In this document: in pieces, positions 1 to 7,757 of the stretch
Numbering within the stretch: the stretch's first letter is position 1
Layout: each line of letters starts with the position of its first letter
Program-made: the position numbers and the translations under genes
The notes under the pieces: model-generated
The model's database searches: none
Seen by the model: the letters and a program-made list of their open reading frames with translations, nothing else
What the model was told of the DNA's origin: nothing
From: Bacteroidota bacterium
GTDB lineage: Bacteria; Bacteroidota; Bacteroidia; Flavobacteriales; Flavobacteriaceae
Length of the DNA: 11,942 bases
Assembly: GCA_006227965.1 (NCBI GenBank)
Contig: SBFL01000267.1
Location: forward strand, 1 to 11,942
Direction of reading: 5' to 3'

Positions 1-479
1 CGGGGAAGGATCTAAACCGGTCACTGGCCCGTCATTGCCTGGTTCAGATCGGTGACCTGACTCAATCCCTGCAATCCTTCCGAAAAGAGGGGTTTTCTAC
101 CCTTTATTGCGGACAGCGCCCCGGTGCCTTTCTGAAGGGGATTGCATCAGGGCAGGAAATGGAATGGTACCCGGACCTGGAACTACCCCCTTCCGGAAAC
201 GTCCTTTTAGCCCTGATCCCGCCCAGTGCGAAACCCGGTGAGAATTTCGGCCTGGAACCTGCTGCTTTGCAGGCCATTGGAGAGCTCGCTTCCAACATAC
301 GCGTGATTTTATACCTTTTTGGAAACCCGTACCTGCTCAGGCACCTCCCCCTTTCCCTCTTTAAAGGGGTGGTATGCGCATTCCAACCCCTTCCTGCCTT
401 TCAGGATGCGGCCGCGGCGCATTTTCTTGGTCAAATACAGGCTGAAGGGGAACTTTCCATAGATTTGGAATATGACTGA
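1..479 (+). CDS. Family 3 glycoside hydrolase (NagZ-like beta-N-acetylglucosaminidase), C-terminal part only
   Basis: The frame starting at base 3 is open from the window edge to the TGA at 477-479, so 158 C-terminal residues are visible and the start lies outside. The catalytic barrel is not in view. What is visible resembles the C-terminal alpha/beta domain of Bacteroidota GH3 proteins: a strand followed by LFGNPYLLRHL, then a VVCAFQP segment, an AAAAHFLGQI helix and a final EGELSIDLEY strand. In this family the enzyme removes GlcNAc from muropeptides or other beta-GlcNAc glycans. The next gene, anmK, overlaps it by 8 bp (ATGACTGA), which favours a role in cell-wall recycling: this enzyme would release anhydro-MurNAc, the substrate of AnmK. 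The family call rests on remembered C-terminal motifs and the neighbour, not on catalytic residues, so another GH3 specificity is possible. An internal ATG at 159 is not a credible start because the frame is coding-like upstream of it. Confidence 0.72.
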   Translation, partial: GKDLNRSLARHCLVQIGDLTQSLQSFRKEGFSTLYCGQRPGAFLKGIASGQEMEWYPDLELPPSGNVLLALIPPSAKPGENFGLEPAALQAIGELASNIRVILYLFGNPYLLRHLPLSLFKGVVCAFQPLPAFQDAAAAHFLGQIQAEGELSIDLEYD

Positions 480-1545
480 AAACAACTCTCAAATCCTCGG
501 AATGATGTCCGGCACCTCACTGGACGGCCTGGACATGGCGCTTTGTGAATTCACAGAATCCCAGCATGGATGGTCCTACCGTATCCTGAAAACAGATTTC
601 AGGGGCTATGATGAGGCCATCCGCGGCGAACTCCATAACGCGATCTATGCGAATGGGGAGGAATTACTCCAACTTCACGAATCCTACGGGTGGTGGCTGG
701 GAAAGCAGGCGCGTGATTTTCTTAACGGGGAAGGGGTGCAGCCTGATGCCATTGCAAGCCACGGGCATACGGTACACCACAGGCCCGATAAGGGATTTAC
801 CTTTCAGCTAGGAGCTCCCCGGCAAATAGCCATTGCCACCGGGATCAGAACAATAGGGGATTTCCGTTCCCTGGATGTCGCTTTGGGAGGGCAGGGCGCA
901 CCCCTGGTGCCGGCTGGAGACCAACTGCTTTTTAACCAATATGACTTTTGCCTGAACCTCGGGGGGATTTGCAATATTTCCTTTGACCTGCATGGGGAAC
1001 GAATCGCCTATGACATCGGGATCTCCAACATGCTGCTGAACCATCTTTGCAGTCCTGAGGGGCTTCCCTATGACTCAGAGGGATCGCTGGCCAGAAAAGG
1101 AAGGCTGAACCCCTCCCTGCTAAAAGCCCTTGACGGCCTGCCCTTTTATGCCAAACCCTTTCCGAAATCCACTGGCTATGAATGGTTCCGGGATGCCATC
1201 CTTCCCCTGCTGGATCGCTTTGAAGACCAAACGGAAAACCTTCTGCACACCGCGGTTCAGCATATTGCGGGGCAAATCAGCCGGCAGATTCAAAAGATCG
1301 CCAATAAGGGGTCTGTACTGGTCACCGGAGGAGGAGCCCTGAACACCTATCTGATGGAGGTGCTGCAGGAACGGCTTGGCCCCGCCTACAATATAGAGCT
1401 GCCTTCAAAGGAGCTGATCAGCTTTAAGGAGGCGCTTATTTTCGCCTTTCTGGGAGCGCTGCGACTCCGGGGGCGCACTAACGTTTTGGCTTCGGTAACC
1501 GGAGCAACCCGGGATTCCTGTTCTGGGGTGGTGTTTGAACCCTGA
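472..1545 (+). CDS. anmK: Anhydro-N-acetylmuramic acid kinase
   Basis: This 357-residue cytoplasmic kinase opens the 1,6-anhydro ring of anhydro-MurNAc and phosphorylates it with ATP to give MurNAc-6-phosphate, a step of peptidoglycan recycling. The ASKHA-type phosphate-binding motif GMMSGTSLDGLD is at residues 10-21. SHGHT (96-100), GGQGAPLVPAGD (139-150) and NLGGICNIS (162-170) follow in family order. Asp181 in YDIGISN is in the place of the catalytic base (Asp182 in E. coli, in DTGPGN). The VTGGGALN motif (284-291) and the closing VTGATRD (342-348) are also present. The length is normal for the family. The ATG at 472 lies inside the last codons of the GH3 gene, so translation is probably coupled. 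The IGIS variant in place of TGPG after the catalytic Asp is, as far as I recall, common in Bacteroidota. No murQ etherase is seen in this window. Confidence 0.95.
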   Translation: MTENNSQILGMMSGTSLDGLDMALCEFTESQHGWSYRILKTDFRGYDEAIRGELHNAIYANGEELLQLHESYGWWLGKQARDFLNGEGVQPDAIASHGHTVHHRPDKGFTFQLGAPRQIAIATGIRTIGDFRSLDVALGGQGAPLVPAGDQLLFNQYDFCLNLGGICNISFDLHGERIAYDIGISNMLLNHLCSPEGLPYDSEGSLARKGRLNPSLLKALDGLPFYAKPFPKSTGYEWFRDAILPLLDRFEDQTENLLHTAVQHIAGQISRQIQKIANKGSVLVTGGGALNTYLMEVLQERLGPAYNIELPSKELISFKEALIFAFLGALRLRGRTNVLASVTGATRDSCSGVVFEP

Positions 1546-1653
1546 TCTTTTTCCGAATCTGACCTGGTATGGCATGAGGTGATTTGACAAAGCGCGCCTG
1601 ATTCTGTTGTGCTATGAAATTGCAGGGTTGCAGGATAGATTGAATACGGGTGG

Positions 1654-1676
1654 GTGGGGGTGCCCTGCCCCTTCAC
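1654..1676. terminator. Weak hairpin between convergent genes, possible bidirectional terminator
   Basis: GTG-GGGG at 1654-1660 can pair with CCCC at 1668-1671 and CAC at 1674-1676, with a 7-base loop and a 2-base bulge. It lies in the 180-bp gap where anmK (plus) and the carboxyltransferase gene (minus) converge, which is where a shared terminator would be expected. There is no clean U-tract on either strand, so the call is weak. The rest of the gap (1546-1725) has no gene that I can support. Confidence 0.2.
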
Positions 1677-1725
1677 TCTCTTCTGCTGACAACCTGCCCT
1701 CAGCTCCCAATTATCTCAGGAACTC

Positions 1726-3267
1726 TTAAAGGGGTATGTTTCCGTGCTTCCGTTTGGGCTGGTCCACTTCCTTGTGATTCAGGGAAGCAAACCCCCTGAT
1801 GAGCTTCCTTCGCGTTTCCCGCGGCAGGATCACCTCATCGATAAACCCACGACGTGCAGCGCGGTATGGATTGGCAAATTTGGCCGCATATTCCGCCTCT
1901 TTTTCCGCCAGGATCTTTTCCGGGTCCTCGGCCTGGCTTATTTCTTTGCGGAAAATAATCTCGCTGGCACCCTTGGCCCCCATTACGGCAATTTCCGCCC
2001 CGGGCCAGGCATAGTTCAGGTCGGCTCCGATGTGTTTGGAATTCATCACATCATAGGCGCCCCCATACGCCTTTCGGGTAATGACGGTGATGCGGGGCAC
2101 GGTTGCCTCACTAAGGGCATAAAGCAGTTTGGCGCCGTGCATAATGATCCCGGACCATTCCTGGTCCGTACCCGGCAGAAAGCCCGGGACATCCACCAGG
2201 ATCAGGAGCGGAATGTTGAAACTGTCGCAAAAGCGCGTAAACCTGGCCGCTTTCCGGGAACTGTTACTGTCCAGGACCCCGGCCAGGAACAGGGGTTGGT
2301 TGGCAATAACCCCGATACTTTTCCCCCCCAGGCGAGCAAAACCCGTGATGATGTTTTCCGCATAGTCCTTATGGATTTCATAAAAAGTATCCCTGTCTAT
2401 GATCCCCTGTATCACCTCGTGCATGTCGTAGGGTTTGTTGGGGTTTTCCGGGACAATCCCCATCAGCTCCTCCCGCATTTCATCAGACAATTCAAAGGGA
2501 AGCTCCGGGGCTTTTTCCCGGTTGCTTTGAGGAAGGTAGGACAGCAGGGTCTTCAGGTCTTCCAGACAGGCGACATCATTGGGGGCTGTCCTGTGTGCAA
2601 CTCCGGATTTTACCGCGTGGGTCCCGGCCCCTCCCAGTTCTTCAGAGGTCACATTTTCGTTGGTCACCGTTTTTACCACATTGGGGCCGGTTACGAACAT
2701 GTAGCTGGTTTCTTCCACCATCAAAATGAAATCTGTCATTGCCGGTGAATAGACCGCCCCTCCGGCACAGGGGCCCATGATGGCCGATAGCTGTGGAACA
2801 ACCCCCGAGGCACGTACGTTCCTGTAAAAGATGTCCGCGTACCCGCCCAGGGAGCGCACTCCTTCCTGTATCCGGGCCCCGCCGGAATCGTTCAACCCAA
2901 TGACAGGCGCCCCGACCTGCACGGCCAGGTCCATTACCTTACAGATTTTTTCAGCATGGGTTTCCGATAGGGAGCCACCGAAAACCGTGAAGTCCTGGGC
3001 ATAGACATATACCAGCCTGCCGTGTATGGTACCATAACCTGTCACCACACCATCCCCGTAGTATTTCTGGGAGGCCATCCCAAAATCTGTGGTCCGGTGG
3101 GTTACCAGGGCTCCCATTTCTTCAAACGAACCCTCATCCAGCAAATACCCGATCCGCTCGCGGGCAGTCAGTTTTTTCTGGGAGTGCTGCCGTTCGATCC
3201 GCTTGGGGCCACCCCCTTCCCAGGCTAGTTTTAATCGTCTCTGAAGTTCTTCGATCTTCTTGTCCAT
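1726..3267 (-). CDS. pccB: Acyl-CoA carboxylase carboxyltransferase subunit, probably propionyl-CoA carboxylase beta
   Basis: This 513-residue subunit transfers CO2 from carboxybiotin to an acyl-CoA. Its full length, with both crotonase-fold halves in one chain and no N-terminal zinc finger, places it with PccB/MmdA-type enzymes rather than AccD. The N-terminal half carries [13 protein letters not shown] (32-44), [11 protein letters not shown] (126-136) and [12 protein letters not shown] (165-176), the first oxyanion-hole region. The C-terminal half carries [13 protein letters not shown] (358-370), [11 protein letters not shown] (398-408) and [14 protein letters not shown] (421-434). The chain ends in KHGNIPL, the usual family ending. 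By my alignment Asp406 in GGAYDVM matches Asp422 of Streptomyces PccB, a residue tied to acyl-chain choice, which supports propionyl-CoA as substrate. This is alignment from memory. It is the last gene of a minus-strand operon, 5 bp after the biotin carboxylase stop. The mutase genes nearby strengthen the propionyl-CoA reading. Methylmalonyl-CoA decarboxylase alpha is less likely because a biotin carboxylase is next door. Confidence 0.9.
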   Translation of the reverse strand: MDKKIEELQRRLKLAWEGGGPKRIERQHSQKKLTARERIGYLLDEGSFEEMGALVTHRTTDFGMASQKYYGDGVVTGYGTIHGRLVYVYAQDFTVFGGSLSETHAEKICKVMDLAVQVGAPVIGLNDSGGARIQEGVRSLGGYADIFYRNVRASGVVPQLSAIMGPCAGGAVYSPAMTDFILMVEETSYMFVTGPNVVKTVTNENVTSEELGGAGTHAVKSGVAHRTAPNDVACLEDLKTLLSYLPQSNREKAPELPFELSDEMREELMGIVPENPNKPYDMHEVIQGIIDRDTFYEIHKDYAENIITGFARLGGKSIGVIANQPLFLAGVLDSNSSRKAARFTRFCDSFNIPLLILVDVPGFLPGTDQEWSGIIMHGAKLLYALSEATVPRITVITRKAYGGAYDVMNSKHIGADLNYAWPGAEIAVMGAKGASEIIFRKEISQAEDPEKILAEKEAEYAAKFANPYRAARRGFIDEVILPRETRRKLIRGFASLNHKEVDQPKRKHGNIPL

Positions 3268-3272
3268 AACTA

Positions 3273-4712
3273 TTATGTAGGGATTCGCAATTGTTTCTGA
3301 TCTTCCAGGTACTGTCTAAGCGCAACAGCCGCTGCGATCCTGGCTTCTGTTTCCTCACGGGCCCGCAGCAACTCAGCTGAATAGTGCTCCCTGACAAAGT
3401 GGGTATTGAAGTCCCCGCTGCGGAAGGCGGGATGCCTGCATACAAAATCTCCAAACGGCAGGGTGGTCGCCACTCCTTCCACCTGATACATGGAAATGGC
3501 TTCCAGCATTCGCTGAATCGCCTCGATTCGGTTGCTGCCATAGGTTATGAGTTTGGCGAGCATCGGATCGTAGTAGATGGGCACCTGCATGCCCTCCTCA
3601 AAACCATTGTCTACCCGTATGCCCGGGCCTTCGGGCAGCCGGTACCGTTCGAGTTTTCCCACGGAGGGGAGAAAATCATTTTGCGGGTCCTCAGCATAGA
3701 CCCGCAGTTCAAGGGCGTGCCCGCGGATCCGGAGTTCTTCCTGTGATATGGGCAGCTTTTCCCCCCTGGCCACCCGGATCTGCAGGTCAACAAGATCTAC
3801 TCCCGTGATCAGTTCGGTAACCGGGTGTTCGACCTGAAGGCGGGTATTCATTTCCAGGAAATAGAAATTATGTTCCCCGTCCAGCAGAAATTCCACGGTT
3901 CCGGCCCCAACATATCCGCAGGCCCTGGCCACATCCACCGCGGCCCTTCCCATACGATCCCGGAGCTCAGAGGTCAACACGGAAGAGGGTGCCTCCTCAA
4001 CCACTTTCTGGTGCCGCCTCTGTATGCTGCATTCACGTTCAAAGAAATGGAGGATGTTCCCATGGGTATCCGCCATCACCTGTATCTCGATATGCCTGGG
4101 GGAACTGATATACTTTTCGATAAACACGGAACCATCCCCAAAAGCTGATTCAGCCTCACTCATGGCCCGCTGGATCTGGGATTTCAATTCTTTTTCGGCC
4201 TCGACTATGCGCATGCCCTTTCCCCCTCCCCCGGCAGCTGCCTTGATCAGGATGGGAAATCCAATGTTCCGGGAGACCTCAAGGGCCTCATCCATATCCG
4301 AGATGGCGTGGTCCGTGCCGGGCACCATGGGTATATCATAGGCTTTTACCGCTTCCTTGGCGGCCAGTTTATCGCCCATGGTTTGGATAGCTTCCGGGCC
4401 CGGGCCTATGAACACCAGGCCATGCTCGGTAACGGTCCGCGCAAAACCAGAATTTTCGCTCAAAAAACCATACCCGGGGTGGATGGCATCCACCCTCATA
4501 GTCCTGGCTATTTCCACAATATGCGCCCCCTTCAAATAGGATTTGGAGGAGGGGGCTTCCCCAATGCAGACCGCCTCATCGGCAAAGCGGACATGGGGGG
4601 CATCCCGGTCGGCTTCCGAAAACACGGCCACTGTTTTAATTCCCATTTTTCGGGCCGTCCGCATCACCCGGATGGCGATCTCGCCCCGATTGGCTACCAG
4701 TATTTTTTGCAT
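3273..4712 (-). CDS. accC: Biotin carboxylase subunit of acyl-CoA carboxylase
   Basis: This ATP-grasp enzyme carboxylates the biotin on the carrier protein using ATP and bicarbonate. Numbered from the ATG at 4712 it has 479 residues. Visible landmarks are [13 protein letters not shown] (4-16), [10 protein letters not shown] (78-87), Lys115 and Lys157 for nucleotide binding, the GGGG loop at 161-164, [11 protein letters not shown] (232-242), [10 protein letters not shown] (287-296) and Arg337. These correspond to E. coli AccC Lys116, Lys159, Glu288, Asn290, Arg292, Glu296 and Arg338. A TTG at 4733 would add seven residues and overlap the upstream gene. I prefer the ATG because the family begins about three residues before [10 protein letters not shown]. 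The chain has no biotin domain. It extends about 30 residues beyond the usual AccC end as an Ala- and Glu-rich helix. It lies 13 bp after the carrier gene and 5 bp before the carboxyltransferase gene, which makes it part of that complex. Confidence 0.93.
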   Translation of the reverse strand: MQKILVANRGEIAIRVMRTARKMGIKTVAVFSEADRDAPHVRFADEAVCIGEAPSSKSYLKGAHIVEIARTMRVDAIHPGYGFLSENSGFARTVTEHGLVFIGPGPEAIQTMGDKLAAKEAVKAYDIPMVPGTDHAISDMDEALEVSRNIGFPILIKAAAGGGGKGMRIVEAEKELKSQIQRAMSEAESAFGDGSVFIEKYISSPRHIEIQVMADTHGNILHFFERECSIQRRHQKVVEEAPSSVLTSELRDRMGRAAVDVARACGYVGAGTVEFLLDGEHNFYFLEMNTRLQVEHPVTELITGVDLVDLQIRVARGEKLPISQEELRIRGHALELRVYAEDPQNDFLPSVGKLERYRLPEGPGIRVDNGFEEGMQVPIYYDPMLAKLITYGSNRIEAIQRMLEAISMYQVEGVATTLPFGDFVCRHPAFRSGDFNTHFVREHYSAELLRAREETEARIAAAVALRQYLEDQKQLRIPT

Positions 4713-4725
4713 CTTCAGGTATTGT

Positions 4726-5211
4726 TTATTCAAATTCCAAAAGGAGGTGCTTCTTGTCCACGGCCATACCCCTGGTGACTGCTACCTTCTTGACAACCCC
4801 CTCCCTGGGGGATAGAATGACATTTTCCATCTTCATGGCCTCTAGTACCAGCAACGCATCGCCTTCCCGCACGGTATCCCCTTCCGAAACCTGGATGTCC
4901 AGGATCAGGCCAGGCATGGGAGCCTCAATCTGCGATATATTCCTGGCGGAACCCAGTTCGAATCCCATATCTGATATCAGCTGGTCCAGATTATCGGAGA
5001 TTTGAACGCTGTAGGGCTTTCCATTTACGGAAATCCGGTAGTGTTTGTCGTTAAAATCGGCCTGGAGAATATTCGTTTCATAGGACTGATGATCGCTGAG
5101 CACATGGACCGATGTGGCATCCGTCCGGGCCATATCGTAAGCATTCAGGGCATCGGCGTCCATTTCAAACGACCATTCCCCTTCTACCAGGACCTTGTAG
5201 AGTACAGGCAT
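4726..5211 (-). CDS. Biotin carboxyl carrier protein subunit of acyl-CoA carboxylase
   Basis: This 161-residue protein carries the biotin that shuttles between the carboxylase and the carboxyltransferase. The biotinyl domain covers roughly residues 95-161. It starts at EAPMPGLILDIQV, contains the biotinylation motif LEAMKMEN with acceptor Lys127, and ends LLLEFE. The first 90 residues are not part of that domain. They read as a small beta-rich region (YRISVNGKPYSVQI at 58-71) and look like the carrier proteins of flavobacterial propionyl-CoA-type carboxylases. They do not show the Ala/Pro-rich linker of E. coli AccB. It is the first gene of the minus-strand operon. Its TAA is at 4728-4726, 13 bp before the preferred ATG of the biotin carboxylase. 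It may instead serve a related acyl-CoA carboxylase; the biotin carrier role itself is clear. Confidence 0.92.
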   Translation of the reverse strand: MPVLYKVLVEGEWSFEMDADALNAYDMARTDATSVHVLSDHQSYETNILQADFNDKHYRISVNGKPYSVQISDNLDQLISDMGFELGSARNISQIEAPMPGLILDIQVSEGDTVREGDALLVLEAMKMENVILSPREGVVKKVAVTRGMAVDKKHLLLEFE

Positions 5212-5235
5212 ATTGCGTTTTTTAAGGCTTTTGTA

Positions 5236-5243
5236 TAAAAATA
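5236..5243 (-). promoter_or_regulatory. Possible -7 element for the carboxylase operon
   Basis: Read on the minus strand this is TATTTTTA, one base off the Bacteroidota -7 consensus TAnnTTTG. It lies 25-32 bases upstream of the carrier-protein ATG. I see no TTTG-like -33 element at the expected distance, so this is only a candidate. Confidence 0.2.
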
Positions 5244-5382
5244 AGGGTTCATATGGAATGTCTGGGGAAGGGACCTGTGTTTTTTATCCACATTGATAAA
5301 TTGCCAGGAAGGACCGCGAAAGTGCCTTCTGTTCAATGGATTTTCCGCTCATCGGAACCCTCTGATGAGATCCCTGATTTTT

Positions 5383-5412
5383 CGGACAGGTTTGTCCGCC
5401 CTGCAGGAGGGC
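5383..5412 (+). promoter_or_regulatory. Two touching hairpins upstream of udk
   Basis: CGGACA (5383-5388) pairs perfectly with TGTCCG (5393-5398) around a GGTT loop. GCCCT (5398-5402) pairs perfectly with AGGGC (5408-5412) around a GCAGG loop. The two stems share base 5398, so only one can use it. They sit just upstream of the putative udk -7 element in a divergent promoter region. No T-tract follows and no plus-strand gene ends nearby, so a terminator role is unlikely. A protein-binding site or chance are both possible. Confidence 0.3.
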
Positions 5413-5419
5413 CGAGTGA

Positions 5420-5448
5420 ATCTAAATTCCTATTTTTGATCTAAATTC
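5420..5448 (+). repeat. 10-bp direct repeat flanking the putative udk -7 element
   Basis: ATCTAAATTC occurs at 5420-5429 and again, exactly, at 5439-5448, offset by 19 bp. The TATTTTTG element lies between the two copies. Repeats placed this way could be operator half-sites for a regulator acting on udk and the genes behind it, but no regulator is known or visible here. Confidence 0.4.
5431..5438 (+). promoter_or_regulatory. Candidate -7 promoter element for udk-ftsB-mutA-mutB
   Basis: TATTTTTG matches the Bacteroidota sigma factor -7 consensus TAnnTTTG at every fixed position. It lies 18 bp upstream of the udk ATG, which would give a very short leader of about a dozen bases. The nearest TTTG upstream (5391-5394) is too far away to be a normal -33 element. 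A TTTG at about 19-21 bp spacing is absent, so the promoter would rely on the -7 box or on an activator. Confidence 0.4.
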
Positions 5449-5456
5449 TATCCCTC

Positions 5457-6071
5457 ATGTTAACCATCGGAATCGCTGGAGGTACGGGATGTGGGAAAAC
5501 AACGGTCGTCAAACAGATCATTGAGCAGCTCCCCTCCAACGAGGTCGGAATCATATCTCAGGATTCTTACTACCGGGACCTTTCCCACCTGAGTTATGAG
5601 GAACGATCCCGCGTCAATTTTGATCATCCGCGGGCGATTGATTTCGAGTTGCTCGAAGCCCACCTGAGGGAATTGCGGTCCGGGAATCCGATCCCCCAAC
5701 CGGTTTATTCATTTGTGGATCACAACCGTACGCATCAGACCATAGAGACCTTCCCGCGCAAGGTGATGATCATCGAGGGGATCCTGATCATGACACAACC
5801 GGAGATCCGGGACCTGTTTGACATCAAGATCTATGTGCATGCCGATTCTGATGAGCGGCTCATCCGCAGGCTTAAAAGGGATATCACCGACAGGGGACGG
5901 GACCTGTCAGAGGTTCTTGAACGCTATCAGAACACGCTGAAACCCATGCATGAGCAGTTTATAGAACCCACCAAGGAATTCGCGGACATCATCATCCCGA
6001 ACAACAAATACAACACGGTCGCCATTGAGATCGTCCGTGCGATTATCTCAGAAAAACTAATGTCGAAATGA
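5457..6071 (+). CDS. udk: Uridine kinase (uridine/cytidine kinase)
   Basis: This 204-residue cytoplasmic P-loop kinase phosphorylates uridine and cytidine to UMP and CMP in pyrimidine salvage. The Walker A loop GIAGGTGCGKTT is at residues 5-16. SQDSYYRDL (34-42) holds the substrate-binding Asp-x-Tyr-Tyr pattern. NFDHPRAID (54-62) is the conserved NFDHP motif, and IIEGILIM (105-112) is the strand bearing the family's EGI motif. RLIRRLKRDITDRGRD (134-149) is the Arg-rich lid. The length is usual for bacterial Udk. The ATG at 5457 leaves the P-loop at the normal distance from the N-terminus. The stop overlaps the next start as ATGA (6068-6071). It is the first gene of a four-gene plus-strand cluster. 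Phosphoribulokinase is a relative, but the motifs here are those of uridine kinase. Confidence 0.95.
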   Translation: MLTIGIAGGTGCGKTTVVKQIIEQLPSNEVGIISQDSYYRDLSHLSYEERSRVNFDHPRAIDFELLEAHLRELRSGNPIPQPVYSFVDHNRTHQTIETFPRKVMIIEGILIMTQPEIRDLFDIKIYVHADSDERLIRRLKRDITDRGRDLSEVLERYQNTLKPMHEQFIEPTKEFADIIIPNNKYNTVAIEIVRAIISEKLMSK

Positions 6072-6406
6072 GCTGGAAGGACCTTCGGAGAAAAAGGTGG
6101 TTTGGGATCGTGAGCAATATTTATGTCCTGATCCTGACCATTTTTGCCGTCTGGATGATCTTCTTTGACACCAACTCACTTTTGATCCACCTCGAATTGC
6201 GGAGGGAGATCGACAAACTTAATAAGCAACAGGAATTCCTGAGGGAGGAAATTGCCAGGGACAGGGAAATTATTGAAAAACTGTCCGATCCGAAAGAACT
6301 GGAGAAATTTGCTAGGGAGGAATATTACCTGAAGCGCAAGGGCGAAGAGATCTATCTAATCGAATACGAAGACAGCCTAAAACAAGATGAGGATGAAGAC
6401 CAATAA
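6068..6406 (+). CDS. Septum formation initiator family protein (FtsB/DivIC-like)
   Basis: This is a small bitopic membrane protein of 112 residues. A short basic cytoplasmic tail (MSWKDLRRKRW) is followed by one membrane segment at about residues 12-33. A periplasmic coiled coil at about 40-72 follows, with heptad-like Leu and Ile and many charged residues (LRREIDKLNKQQEFLREEI). The DPKELEKFAREEYYLKRKGEEIYLIE segment at 74-99 is typical of the DivIC/FtsB family, and the tail is acidic. In this family the protein joins FtsL and FtsQ/DivIB to control septal cell-wall synthesis. Its start overlaps udk by 4 bp and its end overlaps mutA by 20 bp (14 bp if the second Met of MutA is used). It has no obvious functional tie to these neighbours, so co-transcription may be positional only. 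FtsB and DivIC cannot be told apart from this sequence alone. Confidence 0.88.
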   Translation: MSWKDLRRKRWFGIVSNIYVLILTIFAVWMIFFDTNSLLIHLELRREIDKLNKQQEFLREEIARDREIIEKLSDPKELEKFAREEYYLKRKGEEIYLIEYEDSLKQDEDEDQ

Positions 6407-7757
6407 GCCTTTCGGGGATTTTGAAGCGGTTGCTGCAAAAGCCTGGAAACAAACGATCCAGGCCGACCTCCGTGGTGGAGATTACAATGAGTTACTGACC
6501 TGGCTTTCCCCTGAAGGCATCACCGTTAAACCCTTTTATACCTCGGAAGACCTCCCCGATGGATTGGCTGGGCAGGGGAACCATCCATTTACATGGCAAA
6601 TTGGCCATGCCGCCTTCCTGGATTCTGAAGCGGGTATTAACCTGGCCGGGGAAGCCCTGGAAAATGGTGCAGATGGGCTGCTGGCATCCGTTCATCCTGA
6701 AAATATTGCGGCGGTTTCAACCCTTCAGGGCCGGCAGGGTGCTAAATGGATGGACGCCGCGGGCTTCACCGCGGAAATGCTGAAGGAGGTACAGAAAATT
6801 GAAGATGCCTCCTGCGAATGGCTGCTGGACCCTATTGGTGGGTTGGTGACAACAGGGAACTGGCAGAAAGGGATGGAGGCAGACCTCAAAGGTTTGGGAA
6901 CGCCCCTGAAGGAGTCAGCCGGAAAGAAGTTCCTTGCTGTGCACACATCCCATTACCAAAATGCAGGTGCCAACCGGGTGCAGGAACTGGCCTATGGCCT
7001 TGCCCATGTGAACGAATACCTTTTGTGGGCCGATAAAGCGCCTGGTATAAAACCCCTTCTCGGGGAACCTGTGTTCCTGGTAGCGGTTGGAAATGAATAC
7101 TTTTTCGAAATAGCAAAGCTACGCGCGCTGAGGCGCTTGTGGGAAATTCTGGGCAAATCCGCTGGCCTGCCCGGTAAATGCCGGATTTTTGCGTTCCCAA
7201 CCCGACGGAACAAGACCCTCTATGACTACAATACGAATATGCTTCGCACCACTGCAGAATGTATGGCGGCCGTACTGGGAGGGGCAGACGTGGTGGTCAA
7301 TGCTCCTTATGATGGCCTGTACCACGAACCGAATGCCTTCGCAGACCGTATCGCCAGGAACCAGCTGCTCCTGCTCAGGCATGAAAGTTATTTCGCAAGT
7401 GTTTCCAACCCCGCCGACGGTACTTATTATATAGAGTCTCTGACCGACCAGCTCGGCAAAAAGGCACTGGAGCTTTTCAGGACCCTTGATAAGGGCGGAG
7501 GATTCCTGAGACAACTCAGGGAGCACCACATTCAGAAGAAAATACGGGAAAGTGCCCAGGCCGAACAGCAGGCCTTCGAAGAAGGGAAATTGATCCTCGT
7601 GGGCTCCAATAAATATCCAAACCCCGATGACCGGATGAAAGAGGAGCTACAAAAGAACCCGTTTGTAAAAACAAGGACCGAAAAAACATTGATCGAGCCC
7701 ATTCTGCCAAGGAGGCTTTCGGAGAGCTACGAACAAAAAAGACTTAGAGATGAATAG
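6387..7757 (+). CDS. mutA: Methylmalonyl-CoA mutase small (beta) subunit, lacking a cobalamin-like domain
   Basis: This is the non-catalytic partner of the heterodimeric B12-dependent mutase. The 456 residues cover the TIM-barrel part only. [14 protein letters not shown] (20-33) and [13 protein letters not shown] (39-51) are at the N-terminus. [20 protein letters not shown] (189-208) is in mid-barrel. [16 protein letters not shown] (238-253) and [17 protein letters not shown] (318-334) parallel the large subunit, and [16 protein letters not shown] (341-356) ends the barrel. The chain stops after the linker ([17 protein letters not shown]). The Propionibacterium subunit is about 640 residues and ends in a degenerate B12-like domain, which is missing here. 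I believe short forms are usual in Flavobacteriia. There are two candidate starts, ATG at 6387 and at 6393; both lie inside the preceding gene. It overlaps mutB by 8 bp (ATGAATAG), so equimolar coupled synthesis is likely. Confidence 0.93.
   Translation: MRMKTNKPFGDFEAVAAKAWKQTIQADLRGGDYNELLTWLSPEGITVKPFYTSEDLPDGLAGQGNHPFTWQIGHAAFLDSEAGINLAGEALENGADGLLASVHPENIAAVSTLQGRQGAKWMDAAGFTAEMLKEVQKIEDASCEWLLDPIGGLVTTGNWQKGMEADLKGLGTPLKESAGKKFLAVHTSHYQNAGANRVQELAYGLAHVNEYLLWADKAPGIKPLLGEPVFLVAVGNEYFFEIAKLRALRRLWEILGKSAGLPGKCRIFAFPTRRNKTLYDYNTNMLRTTAECMAAVLGGADVVVNAPYDGLYHEPNAFADRIARNQLLLLRHESYFASVSNPADGTYYIESLTDQLGKKALELFRTLDKGGGFLRQLREHHIQKKIRESAQAEQQAFEEGKLILVGSNKYPNPDDRMKEELQKNPFVKTRTEKTLIEPILPRRLSESYEQKRLRDE

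Noticed and set aside
1744..2748. Open frame of 334 codons on the plus strand, antisense to the carboxyltransferase gene
   Set aside because: It lies wholly inside a well-supported gene on the other strand. Its translation shows no recognisable domain and has the odd composition typical of antisense shadows in GC-rich coding DNA.
4308..4778. 156-codon plus-strand frame opposite the biotin carboxylase
   Set aside because: It is antisense to a gene with clear catalytic motifs, and its translation resembles nothing I know.
5253..5444. 63-codon open frame in the divergent gap upstream of udk
   Set aside because: It has no recognisable motif, no coding-like composition and no helpful context, and it runs over the hairpins and the -7 element that better explain this region.
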